A stretch of 64,000 nucleotides of DNA, from the NCBI GenBank assembly GCA_042862465.1, contig JASTVH010000005.1, positions 372,001 through 436,000 of the forward strand, read 5' to 3'. The stretch is from JASTVH01 sp042862465. GTDB taxonomy: Bacteria > Pseudomonadota > Gammaproteobacteria > Pseudomonadales > Oleiphilaceae. Below are positions 8,073 through 16,393 of this stretch, piece after piece. How positions within the stretch are numbered: position 1 is the stretch's first letter; the number at the start of each line of letters is the position of its first letter. The notes below the pieces were generated by a model. The model ran no database searches. It was not told the DNA's origin and was given only the letters and a program-made list of their open reading frames with translations. The position numbers and the translations under genes were made by a program.

Positions 8073-9968
8073 GTGGACTTCTGCTGTAGCAAAACAGATG
8101 TGCTGTGGAGGGCTTTATGCCTGACGCTGCTTTGTGCGTTCAGCGCCTTTGGCTGGGCCGGGACACCGCTTCCCGTCGTTAATATTGACGACAGTGCGCC
8201 CTCCGTCGTGCTGAGTTCTCATCTGGCTTATGCCCGGGAGGAAGCGGTAGGGCTAAGCAATGGTGATTTTCTTTCCCACTGGCGCGAAGCACCCTGGCAA
8301 TCCACGAACCAGAGTGTTGTGAACCTGGGCTACACCAATGACGTGGTGTGGTTCGCACTGCGCTTGCATTCGGACCGGCGCTATCCTCTTTCGCGCTATC
8401 TAAGCATCGATTACCCGGTATTGGACCATGTCAGAGTGGTTGTGCTGGAAGGGGAGCAAATACGTTCATTGGAGGTGGGGGACGAACATCCGTTTTCTGA
8501 ACGCCCGCTGAACCATCGTCTTTTTGTTATACCTCTGGAATTTGCACCCCAGGAGACAAAAACCCTCTTCTTCCAGGTAAAAACCGGCAGTTCCATGCAG
8601 CTCCCGATGACCCTTTGGGAGCCGGAAGCCCTCCATGAGCACACTGCAGATACCAACCTGGCGCAAGGCATCTACTACGGATTTCTGGGTGTCATGGCGC
8701 TGTACAACCTGTTTTTGTACCTGGCCATAAGGGAGCGGCGTTTTCTGTATTACGTGGCCTTTATCGTCAGCTTTATCGTGTTCCAGCTCAGTATCAGTGG
8801 CTACGCCTATCAGTACCTGTGGCCTGGGCATCCATTGCTCAATGAAAAGGCCCTGGCTGTGGCTCTGGGGCTGGTGCTGCTTTTTTTGAGCCTGTTTGTC
8901 CGGGAATTCCTGGAACTGGCCCGCAGCCGTCCAATGTCGTCGGCCGTGTTTGTGGTGTTCGCCATGCTTTCCGGGGTATTGGCCGTTATCGCGATGTGGG
9001 TTCCGTATTCCGTTTCCATCGTTGCCCTGATCATGCTGACGTTGCCACTGAATTCCTATGCCCTGGTGCTGGGGATCATTCGTTGGTGGGAAGGGGATAC
9101 CGCGGCACGTTATTTCACCATCGCCTGGTTTGCCACCTTGTTGGGCGCGGTATGCATTGGACTTAACAAGCTCGAGATCCTGCCGCGCAACGCGTTCACC
9201 GAGAATATATTGCAGGTGGGCACGGCAATGGAGGTGGTATTGATTTCCTTCGCACTGGGCGAGTACGTCAATCGTCAGCGCAGAGCGCGGATGGAGGCCC
9301 ACGCCGAAGCGCTGCGGCAGGAAAAAATCGCACGCCGGACTCGGGAAGAAGCCCTGATACAGCAACGTAAACTCAACGAGACCCTGGAACGTCGGGTGTC
9401 CGAGCGTACCGAAGCGCTGGAACAGGCCATGTACCAACTGGAAACGCTCAACACCCGTCTCAAGGAAATGAGCCATACCGACGATCTCACGCGGTTATGG
9501 AACAGACGCTATTTCAATGAACGGTTTGCGGAGGAATACCGTCGTGCCAGCCGTGAGCAGATCCCGTTGGGTGTGGTGATGCTGGATATCGATCACTTCA
9601 AGGCAATCAACGACCGCCACGGCCACCTGACCGGCGACCGCTGTCTGGCGAAACTGGCAGAAACGCTGGGAGGCGAGATTCACCGACCCTCGGATATGGT
9701 GGCTCGCTTTGGGGGCGAGGAATTTGTGGTGATGCTTCCCAATACCGACAAACAGGGGGCCCGCCACGTGGCAGAACGCATCCGCAAAGCTGTTGAGCAA
9801 CTAACCATTCTCACGACGGAAGACAAACCGTTAACGCTGACCGTGAGCGCCGGCTATATCGCGATGATTCCAACCGAGGACTATGCGCCGGAGGATTTTC
9901 TCGCGCTGGCAGACGAAGCCCTTTATAGCGCCAAGATGAACGGCCGTAACCAGACCTGCGCGGCTTGA
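8073..9968 (+). CDS. 7TMR-DISM receptor diguanylate cyclase
   Basis: A membrane diguanylate cyclase of 631 residues. A signal-anchor (CLTLLCAFSAFGWAG) precedes a periplasmic 7TMR-DISM extracellular beta domain (about residues 40-180). Seven hydrophobic helices (about 190-400, beginning GIYYGFLGVMALYNLFLYL) are followed by a coiled coil (about 405-460) and a GGDEF domain. The active site is ARFGGEEF. A product-inhibition I-site RPSD sits five residues before it, so the enzyme is predicted active and feedback-controlled. The DLTRLWNRRYFNE entry helix is typical. A GTG start at 8073 is used, with GAGGA about 10 bases upstream. The gene stands alone between the divergent receptor operon and a convergent acyltransferase gene. 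The periplasmic ligand, often a carbohydrate in this class, is unknown. Confidence 0.92.
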   Translation: MDFCCSKTDVLWRALCLTLLCAFSAFGWAGTPLPVVNIDDSAPSVVLSSHLAYAREEAVGLSNGDFLSHWREAPWQSTNQSVVNLGYTNDVVWFALRLHSDRRYPLSRYLSIDYPVLDHVRVVVLEGEQIRSLEVGDEHPFSERPLNHRLFVIPLEFAPQETKTLFFQVKTGSSMQLPMTLWEPEALHEHTADTNLAQGIYYGFLGVMALYNLFLYLAIRERRFLYYVAFIVSFIVFQLSISGYAYQYLWPGHPLLNEKALAVALGLVLLFLSLFVREFLELARSRPMSSAVFVVFAMLSGVLAVIAMWVPYSVSIVALIMLTLPLNSYALVLGIIRWWEGDTAARYFTIAWFATLLGAVCIGLNKLEILPRNAFTENILQVGTAMEVVLISFALGEYVNRQRRARMEAHAEALRQEKIARRTREEALIQQRKLNETLERRVSERTEALEQAMYQLETLNTRLKEMSHTDDLTRLWNRRYFNERFAEEYRRASREQIPLGVVMLDIDHFKAINDRHGHLTGDRCLAKLAETLGGEIHRPSDMVARFGGEEFVVMLPNTDKQGARHVAERIRKAVEQLTILTTEDKPLTLTVSAGYIAMIPTEDYAPEDFLALADEALYSAKMNGRNQTCAA

Positions 9969-10040
9969 GTTCCTGCAACCTCGAACGCTGCCGGGGTGGT
10001 TGATCCTGTTTTAATGCCTGAAAGCGAGGCGCCTCCGGAC

Positions 10041-11219
10041 TCAGACAGCCGGCGGCTCGAGCGCCCATTCATCCCCGAGGTACTTGCGAAGCAGGGGATT
10101 GGCGTACATCGCCAGAAGGTAAGGCTGAAGTATCGGATCACAGGTTTCCAGGCGCGCCTGCAGTGTGCGTTCCGCGGGTGCGGTGTTGCCCCAGTCCAGT
10201 TCCTCGCTGACTGGCGCCAGTGCTGGGTCAGGAAAACGACCGCGATAGAGGTCGTAGGCCAGTTTGCTGATGGGGAACAACCGATAGAGCTCGATGATCT
10301 GTTGGTCTACCGCGGGCGCTACTTCCCGTGGGTTGTCGAATTCGCCGGCAATAGGCTCGCCGAAGGCCACGTGAACCCGCCCCTTGTAGCCCACCAGACC
10401 GGCGATGATGCTTTCCATGTCATCGGTGCGCCCTTTGGCCACCGTTTCACCACGGGCCCGAGCCGCCAGTTCACGGGCCTTGCGGATATCACAGGGATCG
10501 TATTCATAGGAAATGGCCACAGGCACGATATTCAGGCGTTTGACGGTGTCCGCGAAAGCCTCGCCCTCACGTTTGGGCGCCATGGCCAGCATCTTGATGA
10601 TGGCCGGATCGGTGCGGTCGATACCGTCCTTGGCACGGCCTTCACGTTGTGCCAGCCAGATGGAGTGATTGTCCCGGATCGAGCGGTTGATGAAGCGCGA
10701 TAATTGCAGGTAAACATCCCGCATCTCACGCGGATTGGACAGATTGCGCTTCACGATAAAGCTCTTGTTGAGTCGCATCAGGTCAGCTACCCGCGGTTCC
10801 GCCGTCAGGTTGTCGCCAATGGCAATCCGCGTAGTGTCCAGGCCACGCTGCCACAGGCCGTAATTGACGATGGCAGGGTCGAAGACGATGTCCCGGTGAT
10901 TGGACAGAAACAGACAGGCACGATCGGTCGGCAGGTTCTCGAGGCCGCTGAAAGTCACGCCGTCGGTGGTGTTACGCACCGCGCGCGCCATATAAGGCAC
11001 GATCCGTTCCTGCAGACCGCGAACGGAACGGCTGCTCTGGAAGCGGGTGCTGAGCATGAGGCGAACGACCGTCCGTGTCAGGCCTGGTGCCAGGTTCTGC
11101 AGTCGTGGCGCCCGGAAACGCCCGATCATGTTCAGGAACTCGCGATCACGAAGCAGACGTGCCACTACCGTTTGCACTTCGTTGTCTTCGTAGGGCCTGA
11201 TGTCTTCAAAGTCTTCCAA
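10041..11219 (-). CDS. PlsC-like glycerolipid acyltransferase
   Basis: A 392-residue acyltransferase of the 1-acylglycerol-3-phosphate type. The acyl-binding block is LFLSNHRDIVFDPA, and a later block is RLNKSFIVKR. A third conserved region, SIWLAQREGRAKDGID, matches the phosphate-binding E-G-R element, followed by LNIVPVAISYEYDPCD. The catalytic His-Asp pair is spaced His-x5-Asp rather than the usual His-x4-Asp. From memory, related bacterial homologues have NHRDIVLD, so this looks like a subfamily trait and not a lesion. The likely start is TTG at 11219 with GAGGG upstream; no ATG lies close by. It is longer than typical PlsC (about 240 residues), with extra N-terminal helices. It probably acts in membrane lipid assembly; the exact acceptor is uncertain. 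Confidence 0.75.
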   Translation of the reverse strand: MEDFEDIRPYEDNEVQTVVARLLRDREFLNMIGRFRAPRLQNLAPGLTRTVVRLMLSTRFQSSRSVRGLQERIVPYMARAVRNTTDGVTFSGLENLPTDRACLFLSNHRDIVFDPAIVNYGLWQRGLDTTRIAIGDNLTAEPRVADLMRLNKSFIVKRNLSNPREMRDVYLQLSRFINRSIRDNHSIWLAQREGRAKDGIDRTDPAIIKMLAMAPKREGEAFADTVKRLNIVPVAISYEYDPCDIRKARELAARARGETVAKGRTDDMESIIAGLVGYKGRVHVAFGEPIAGEFDNPREVAPAVDQQIIELYRLFPISKLAYDLYRGRFPDPALAPVSEELDWGNTAPAERTLQARLETCDPILQPYLLAMYANPLLRKYLGDEWALEPPAV

Positions 11220-11424
11220 AATGGAACACCCTCTTCAGAGAAACTGTGGGTCCTTTCCGCCGGATAGCGGGAACCGTGGATCCGGCCGGCTATTATGCCC
11301 GCGCCGTCCCATTGTAGAAACCTTTGCGCAGGAGTGAAGCGGACCGGGGCGGGTTTCGACTAATTGAGGGGTGGTGGCCGGGCCATGATTGCCGCCCTGG
11401 GGCAGGGCGCTCCGCAACGGCGGC

Positions 11425-12108
11425 TCAGCGGGGCAGATAGGAGAGGGTGACGGCACCGGCCAGGAGGGTGAGGATCATGTCTTCCGCCTCGGCGACGATG
11501 GTTTGCCGCCGGTCGGGCTGCTCGATGAAGTCCACCGAGAGATGGAACATCATGCGGATCGTGGTGGCCGATACCCGTTCCAGCGCGGGGTCGTCGAGAT
11601 TGGGAAGCAGCTCCAGCTCCTTCATGTCCCTCACCATGTCGGCGGTGAAATCCGCCATCACGCGCCGCAGGGCATCGCGTACCACCGGCGAAGGGCCATG
11701 CAGTTCCCGAGCGCCCACCAGGAACGGGCTGGGATTTCGTTCCACGTAATCGAAAAATAACCGGACCGTTTCACGGGTCACGCGCTGACCCCGGACGATG
11801 TCAAAGGGGATGCCGATGGCCGGCCGGCGGCGGGTTTGTTTATCCTCGGCCGCATCGGCGGCCTGGCGGCGCAGCGCGCTCAGGGGCTCGCGCAGTTCGG
11901 TCACAGTGCTCTGGATGATGGTTAGGGCCAGATCATCGATCGAGTCGAAATGGCGGTAGAAGGTGTTGGGATTCAACCCCGCCTCCCTGGCTAGGGAGCG
12001 CAACCCTATGGCGTGAATACTGCGGGAATCCGCGGCCAGACGAATGGCGGCTTCCACCAGGCGCTGCTTGCCTGAGCCCTGGGAGCGCGTCGATACCTTT
12101 GCATCCAT
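11425..12108 (-). CDS. TetR/FabR-like transcriptional regulator
   Basis: A 227-residue TetR-family repressor. The N-terminal helix-turn-helix is IGLRSLAREAGLNPNTFYRHFDSIDDLALTII in overlapping pieces, and it resembles E. coli FabR ([20 protein letters not shown], from memory). The C-terminal ligand domain is helical and diverse. It is divergent from the Baeyer-Villiger monooxygenase operon. The 153-base intergenic region contains four GTATAC-type hexamers spaced 10-11 bases apart, the obvious candidate operator for it. FabR/DesT relatives sense acyl-CoA or fatty-acid state, so control of a lipid- or ketone-modifying operon makes sense, but the effector is an inference. The ATG start at 12108 is preceded by GGGAAG. 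Confidence 0.88.
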   Translation of the reverse strand: MDAKVSTRSQGSGKQRLVEAAIRLAADSRSIHAIGLRSLAREAGLNPNTFYRHFDSIDDLALTIIQSTVTELREPLSALRRQAADAAEDKQTRRRPAIGIPFDIVRGQRVTRETVRLFFDYVERNPSPFLVGARELHGPSPVVRDALRRVMADFTADMVRDMKELELLPNLDDPALERVSATTIRMMFHLSVDFIEQPDRRQTIVAEAEDMILTLLAGAVTLSYLPR

Positions 12109-12173
12109 GGGACTGTCTTCCCGTTTTGGCCTGAAATGATTAGTGGTTCATGGTAATCCCTGTTGCGTCATAA

Positions 12174-12210
12174 GTATACACTCGTATACCTTTAGTAGAC
12201 AGTTGTATAC
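12174..12210. promoter_or_regulatory. Phased GTATAC operator array
   Basis: Self-complementary GTATAC occurs at 12174-12179, 12184-12189 and 12205-12210, with GTAGAC (one change) at 12195-12200. The repeat starts are 10, 11 and 10 bases apart, so all face the same side of the helix. The array lies in the divergent promoter region between the TetR/FabR-like gene and the monooxygenase operon. It probably binds two TetR dimers cooperatively; the binding protein is inferred from position only. Confidence 0.7.
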
Positions 12211-12261
12211 GCCGCGGCATTTGCAGCGGTACCCGTAGCAGACCCGAAAAGGGAGGGGCAC

Positions 12262-13812
12262 ATGAGCGACCCGAAGTACGCCGGCACCATCCAGGCAAAA
12301 CATACCCGTGTAGCCATCATTGGTACCGGATTTTCCGGCCTGGGCATGGCCATTCGTCTCAAGCAGTCTGGCGAAAACGACTTCCGTGTGTTCGAAAAGG
12401 AAGCAGGCGTCGGCGGGACCTGGCGCGTCAACCACTACCCGGGGTGCGCCTGCGATGTGCAATCACACCTGTATTCCTACTCATTTGAGCCCAATCCGGA
12501 GTGGACGCGCATGTTTGCCCCGCAGAAGGAAATCAAGGGCTACCTGGAGCACTGCGCGGAGAAATATCGGGTGCTGCCCCATATCCACTTCAACACCGCG
12601 CTCGCCTCGGCGGCATGGGATAACAGCGACAAATTGTGGCGGTTAACCACGCAAGATGGCGAGCAGTACACCGCCAATGTGGTTGTCTCGGGCATGGGCG
12701 GACTGGCCATTCCGGCCTATCCCAATATTCCGGGCATCGATTCCTTTAAGGGCAAGACCTTTCACTCCCAGGACTGGGATCACGACTACGATCTCAAAGG
12801 CAAACGGGTGGCGGTGATCGGCACCGGGGCCTCGGCGATCCAGTTTGTACCGCAGATCCAGCCTCAATTGGAACAGCTTGACCTCTACCAACGCACGCCT
12901 CCCTGGATCCTGCCCAAACCGGATCGTCCCATTACCGAGAATGAGCGCCGGCTATTTCGTCATTTGCCGTTTACGCAGAAGGGCATCCGTGCCGCGATTT
13001 ATTGTGCACTGGAAGTGCGAGTACTGGGGATGGCGGTTGATCCCCGTATCATGAAGCTGGCTGAGCGGTGGGCACTGAAGTACCTGCGTAGTGAAGTCGC
13101 CGACCCCGTGATGCGCAAGCAGCTGACACCGGACTACGCCATTGGCTGTAAACGCATCCTGATGTCCAACGATTACTATCAGGCCCTCGTTCAACCCAAT
13201 CTTAATCTGATAACCGACGGCATTGAGCGGATTACCGAAGACGGCATCATCACCAAAACAGGTGAACACCGGAAGGTGGATGCCATTATCTTCGGTACCG
13301 GTTTCAAGGCTACCGATCCGGTGCCCAAGGGGCTGATCAAGGGTGACCGCGGGCAGGACCTTAATGAGATATGGCAAGACGGGCCGGAATCCTACAAGGG
13401 GTCAACGGTGTCCGGATTCCCCAATTTCTTCATGCTGATGGGGCCGAATACGGGGCTGGGGCACAGCTCCATGGTTTACATGATTGAATCCCAGATCCAA
13501 TATGCCCTGGATGCGCTGAACTATATGCGTAAAGAGCATGTGCGCGCCGTGGACGTGAAGCCGGAAAAACAGCACAGTTACAGTGAGCGGGTGCAGAATG
13601 TGGGGCATTCCGTGTGGACCGAAGGCGGTTGTTCCAGCTGGTATCTACACCCCAAGACAGGCAAGAATGTCACCCTGTGGCCCGGGTTTACGTTCCGCTA
13701 TCGTCAGCAGACCCGCCACTTTGACAAGGAAGCCTACCGGATCGATACCGGTCGGGAGGCACGTTCCCCGAAAACGACGGCGACACCATCCACCAACGGA
13801 GTAACCGCATGA
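12262..13812 (+). CDS. FAD-dependent Baeyer-Villiger monooxygenase
   Basis: A 516-residue class B flavoprotein monooxygenase, predicted to insert oxygen next to a ketone using NADPH and O2. The FAD Rossmann motif is IGTGFSGLGMA near the N-terminus. The Baeyer-Villiger fingerprint FKGKTFHSQDWD fits F-x-G-x3-H-x3-W-(P/D). A second nucleotide fold, VAVIGTGASAIQFVP, binds NADPH. The conserved MGPNTGLGH block is near the C-terminus. The start at 12262 has GGGAGGGGC just upstream. It is the first gene of a tightly overlapping operon with an SDR, an alpha/beta hydrolase and a HAD phosphatase. That order recalls the mycobacterial mymA-type and alkanone-degradation clusters, where alcohol goes to ketone, to ester, to acid plus alcohol. 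The native substrate is unknown. Confidence 0.92.
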   Translation: MSDPKYAGTIQAKHTRVAIIGTGFSGLGMAIRLKQSGENDFRVFEKEAGVGGTWRVNHYPGCACDVQSHLYSYSFEPNPEWTRMFAPQKEIKGYLEHCAEKYRVLPHIHFNTALASAAWDNSDKLWRLTTQDGEQYTANVVVSGMGGLAIPAYPNIPGIDSFKGKTFHSQDWDHDYDLKGKRVAVIGTGASAIQFVPQIQPQLEQLDLYQRTPPWILPKPDRPITENERRLFRHLPFTQKGIRAAIYCALEVRVLGMAVDPRIMKLAERWALKYLRSEVADPVMRKQLTPDYAIGCKRILMSNDYYQALVQPNLNLITDGIERITEDGIITKTGEHRKVDAIIFGTGFKATDPVPKGLIKGDRGQDLNEIWQDGPESYKGSTVSGFPNFFMLMGPNTGLGHSSMVYMIESQIQYALDALNYMRKEHVRAVDVKPEKQHSYSERVQNVGHSVWTEGGCSSWYLHPKTGKNVTLWPGFTFRYRQQTRHFDKEAYRIDTGREARSPKTTATPSTNGVTA

Positions 13813-14690
13813 AAAATTTCAACAATAAAGTTGCGGCCATTACCGGCGCCGCTTCCGGCATCGGCCGGGCGCTGGCGCTAAATCTGGCCGGGCAGGGCTG
13901 TGATCTGGCCATCAGCGATATCAACGCGGCCGAGCTCGACGTCACGGCTTCCCAGGCCCGCAAGAAAGGCGTCAAGGTCACCACCCAGGTGCTGGACGTG
14001 GCCGACCGTGATGCGGTGCACGCCTGGGCTGATCAGGTGGTGAAGGATCACGGTCGGGTCAATATGATTTTCAATAACGCCGGCGTCGCTCAGAGCGGCA
14101 GCGTCGAGGGTACCAGCTACGAGGATTATGACTGGATTTTCGATATCAATTTCAGAGGTGTCCTCTACGGGACCAAGGCTTTTCTGCCGTATCTGAAAAA
14201 GGCCAAGGGCGGCGGCCACATCATCAACGTCTCCAGTGTGTTCGGCCTTTTTTCACAGCCGGGGATGAGCGCCTACAACGCCACCAAGTTTGCGGTTCGC
14301 GGCTTTACCGAATCCCTCCGACAGGAGTTGGACCTGAAACAGGAAAACGTCTCTGCCACCTGTGTGCATCCCGGCGGCATCAAGACCAATATCGCCAAGA
14401 ATGCCCGCATGAGCCCGGACATGGCGGAGTTGCTGGGACGCCCGAATGACGCTGATGCGTTGCGTCAGGAATTTGCCGATCAGCTGTTCCGAACCACGCC
14501 GGAAAGTGCCGCCGAACAGATTCTCAAGGCCGTGCAGCATGATGAGCGTCGCGTTCTGGTGGGCACCGATGCCAAGGCTATCGATACCATGCAGCGTTTG
14601 CTGCCGACCGCTTACCAGCGCCTGGTGACTTTCGCGATTCGCCGCGCCTCAAAACAGCCGGCCAAACCCCATGTCAAAGCCAATGGGTAA
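13809..14690 (+). CDS. SDR-family oxidoreductase
   Basis: A 293-residue classical short-chain dehydrogenase/reductase. It shows the cofactor loop TGAASGIG, the structural NNAG, catalytic Ser in NVSSVFGLF and the Tyr-x3-Lys pair in SAYNATKFA. The PGGIKTNIA segment after the active site is also typical. The start ATG overlaps the monooxygenase stop by 4 bases, so translation is coupled. By context it would supply ketone substrate to, or reduce the product of, the Baeyer-Villiger enzyme. Cofactor preference is not decided; an Asp-x-Asn after the second strand (ISDINAAEL) favours NAD(H). The C-terminal 60 residues extend beyond the minimal 250-residue SDR core and are basic at the end. Confidence 0.9.
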   Translation: MKNFNNKVAAITGAASGIGRALALNLAGQGCDLAISDINAAELDVTASQARKKGVKVTTQVLDVADRDAVHAWADQVVKDHGRVNMIFNNAGVAQSGSVEGTSYEDYDWIFDINFRGVLYGTKAFLPYLKKAKGGGHIINVSSVFGLFSQPGMSAYNATKFAVRGFTESLRQELDLKQENVSATCVHPGGIKTNIAKNARMSPDMAELLGRPNDADALRQEFADQLFRTTPESAAEQILKAVQHDERRVLVGTDAKAIDTMQRLLPTAYQRLVTFAIRRASKQPAKPHVKANG

Positions 14691-15663
14691 GTCAGCACGG
14701 CAACCCCTGGTGGATCACTCCCGGGAAAATCTTGCCCGGGTCGGCCAGCTCTACGTGGAGTGGGTAAAGCGACATGCGGAACGTTCCCCCCATAAAGGCG
14801 GTACCAGCCTGGGCGAGCGGGTGCTGCGTCTGTCCGATCTGCTGCCGGGGCTGGAAAAACAGACAGCGCGCGTCGACGGCCACCGGATGGTTTACTGGGC
14901 ACTTGGCTCACGCAAAGCCCCTCCGGTGGTCCTGGTGCATGGCTTTGGCGCCAGCAAGGAAAACTGGCTGAGCATGGCGCTTTGGCTCAAACGCCGCTAT
15001 CGCCTGCTGATCCCGGACCTGCCGGGTTTTGGGGAGAGCGATTATGGCATGGACCGGCGTTATGACTACGCCACCCAGGCCGAGCGGCTGGCCGGTTGGT
15101 ACCGGGATATGGACCTGGCTCCGGCCCACTGGGCAGGCAGCTCCATGGGGGGCGGCATAGTGGCCGCGCTTTCGGCTCTACATCCGGATGTGGTGGTATC
15201 CGCCACGCTGATGAATGCCGCCGGCGTCGGCGCACCGCATCCGAGTGCCATTGACGAAGGACTGCTGGAAGGGGAGAACCGGCTGGTTCCACGTAATTAC
15301 CGGGAGGTGGATCGCCTGTTCCGGCTGGTCACCCACAAGCGCCAGCGCATCTGGCGCACGGTGCTGGCGCCGGTGGTGGCTTCCAGCATGATGCGACGGA
15401 ATAACGCCGGGCACCATATCTTCCACGACATGCTCACGCCGGAGCAAAGCATCATCGATCTGGCGCCCAGAATCTCGAAACCGACCTACCTGTTCTGGGG
15501 CGATCAGGACGCAGTGGTTCACGCCTCCTGTACCGAGGTCTACAAGCAACTGATACCGCACGCTCGGGTTACGGTACTGGAGGGCGTCGGGCACTTGCCG
15601 ATGGTGGAGGTGCCTCGTCAAAGTGCGCGATTATTGACGGATTTCTGGACACAGGCCTCATGA
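14671..15663 (+). CDS. Alpha/beta hydrolase (esterase/lipase type)
   Basis: A 330-residue alpha/beta-hydrolase. The oxyanion-hole motif is VHGFGASKENW, and PDLPGFGESD follows. The nucleophile is in GSSMGG, the acid in WGDQDAV and the His in GVGHLPMVE, so the triad is complete. An N-terminal extension of about 70 residues precedes the core and contains no signal peptide. The ATG at 14671 overlaps the SDR gene by 20 bases; an ATG at 14683 would overlap by 8, and neither has a clear Shine-Dalgarno sequence, as expected for translational coupling. In this operon it is well placed to hydrolyse the ester or lactone made by the Baeyer-Villiger monooxygenase. That role is inferred from neighbours. 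Confidence 0.88.
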   Translation: MSKPMGKSARQPLVDHSRENLARVGQLYVEWVKRHAERSPHKGGTSLGERVLRLSDLLPGLEKQTARVDGHRMVYWALGSRKAPPVVLVHGFGASKENWLSMALWLKRRYRLLIPDLPGFGESDYGMDRRYDYATQAERLAGWYRDMDLAPAHWAGSSMGGGIVAALSALHPDVVVSATLMNAAGVGAPHPSAIDEGLLEGENRLVPRNYREVDRLFRLVTHKRQRIWRTVLAPVVASSMMRRNNAGHHIFHDMLTPEQSIIDLAPRISKPTYLFWGDQDAVVHASCTEVYKQLIPHARVTVLEGVGHLPMVEVPRQSARLLTDFWTQAS

Positions 15664-16259
15664 GCGCACAGCTTCCCCGCGCCTTGTATCAGCTGCAGGC
15701 GGTGTTTTTTGATCTGGACGGTACCCTGGTGGATTCGCACCTGGATTTTGCGGCCATCCGTGAGGAACTGGGCTTTCCCCAGGGCATCGGCCTGATCGAA
15801 CATATGGCAACCTTACCGGAAGGGGAGGTCGCCGCAGCCTGGTCAGTTATAGACCGTCACGAGCACGCCGGCGCCATGGCCGCCACCTGGATGCCTGGCG
15901 CCCGCGAACTCCTGGCCGCGTTGCAGGCCTCCCCGCTGGCAACCGGCATCCTGACCCGAAACAGCCGCAAGGCGGTGGAGGTCATGGCCGATAAACTCGG
16001 CATGACGGTGCCCCATGTGCTCTGCCGGGACGATTGCGCGGCCAAGCCCGATCCGCAAGGCCTGTTACGGCTTGCTGAAATCACCGGATGTGACCCCAAG
16101 CGCTGCCTCTACGTCGGAGACTTTGCCTATGACCTGCAGGCTGCGCGCAATGCCGGGATGATCGCCACCCTCTACCGGACGGCCAGGAATGCCCGCTTCG
16201 AGCCGGAAGCGGACTGCTGTATTGACCATTTCGACCAGCTCCAGCCTCTGATTCCCTGA
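15660..16259 (+). CDS. HAD-superfamily phosphatase
   Basis: A 199-residue HAD hydrolase. Motif I is FFDLDGTLVDS (nucleophile and acid/base Asp), motif II is ILTRNS, motif III is Lys in AAKPDP, and motif IV is YVGDFAYDLQAARNAG. A small helical cap sits between motifs I and II, as in phosphoglycolate phosphatase-like enzymes. Its ATG overlaps the hydrolase stop by 4 bases, making it the last gene of the monooxygenase operon. The substrate is unknown. A housekeeping metabolite-repair role is as likely as a pathway step. Confidence 0.88.
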   Translation: MSAQLPRALYQLQAVFFDLDGTLVDSHLDFAAIREELGFPQGIGLIEHMATLPEGEVAAAWSVIDRHEHAGAMAATWMPGARELLAALQASPLATGILTRNSRKAVEVMADKLGMTVPHVLCRDDCAAKPDPQGLLRLAEITGCDPKRCLYVGDFAYDLQAARNAGMIATLYRTARNARFEPEADCCIDHFDQLQPLIP

Positions 16260-16393
16260 ACCCGATTCCCCCTTGCTCTCAATTGAGCAAAAATTCGCCT
16301 GATCGCCGGCGCCGTTGGCGCATCTCGGCCATATCAAGGCGCGTAACAAATTGTAACCATGACTTCGAATTCTTCATTTCTGCAAATAGTGTC

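Noticed and set aside
10041..11219. His-x5-Asp spacing of the acyltransferase as a lesion
   Set aside because: From memory the NHRDIV(L/F)D form is found in other bacterial members and the rest of the protein is intact, so it is treated as a subfamily feature.
16273..16290. TTGCTC/GAGCAA hairpin after the HAD gene as a terminator
   Set aside because: The stem is only six bases and is followed by A rather than T on the coding strand.
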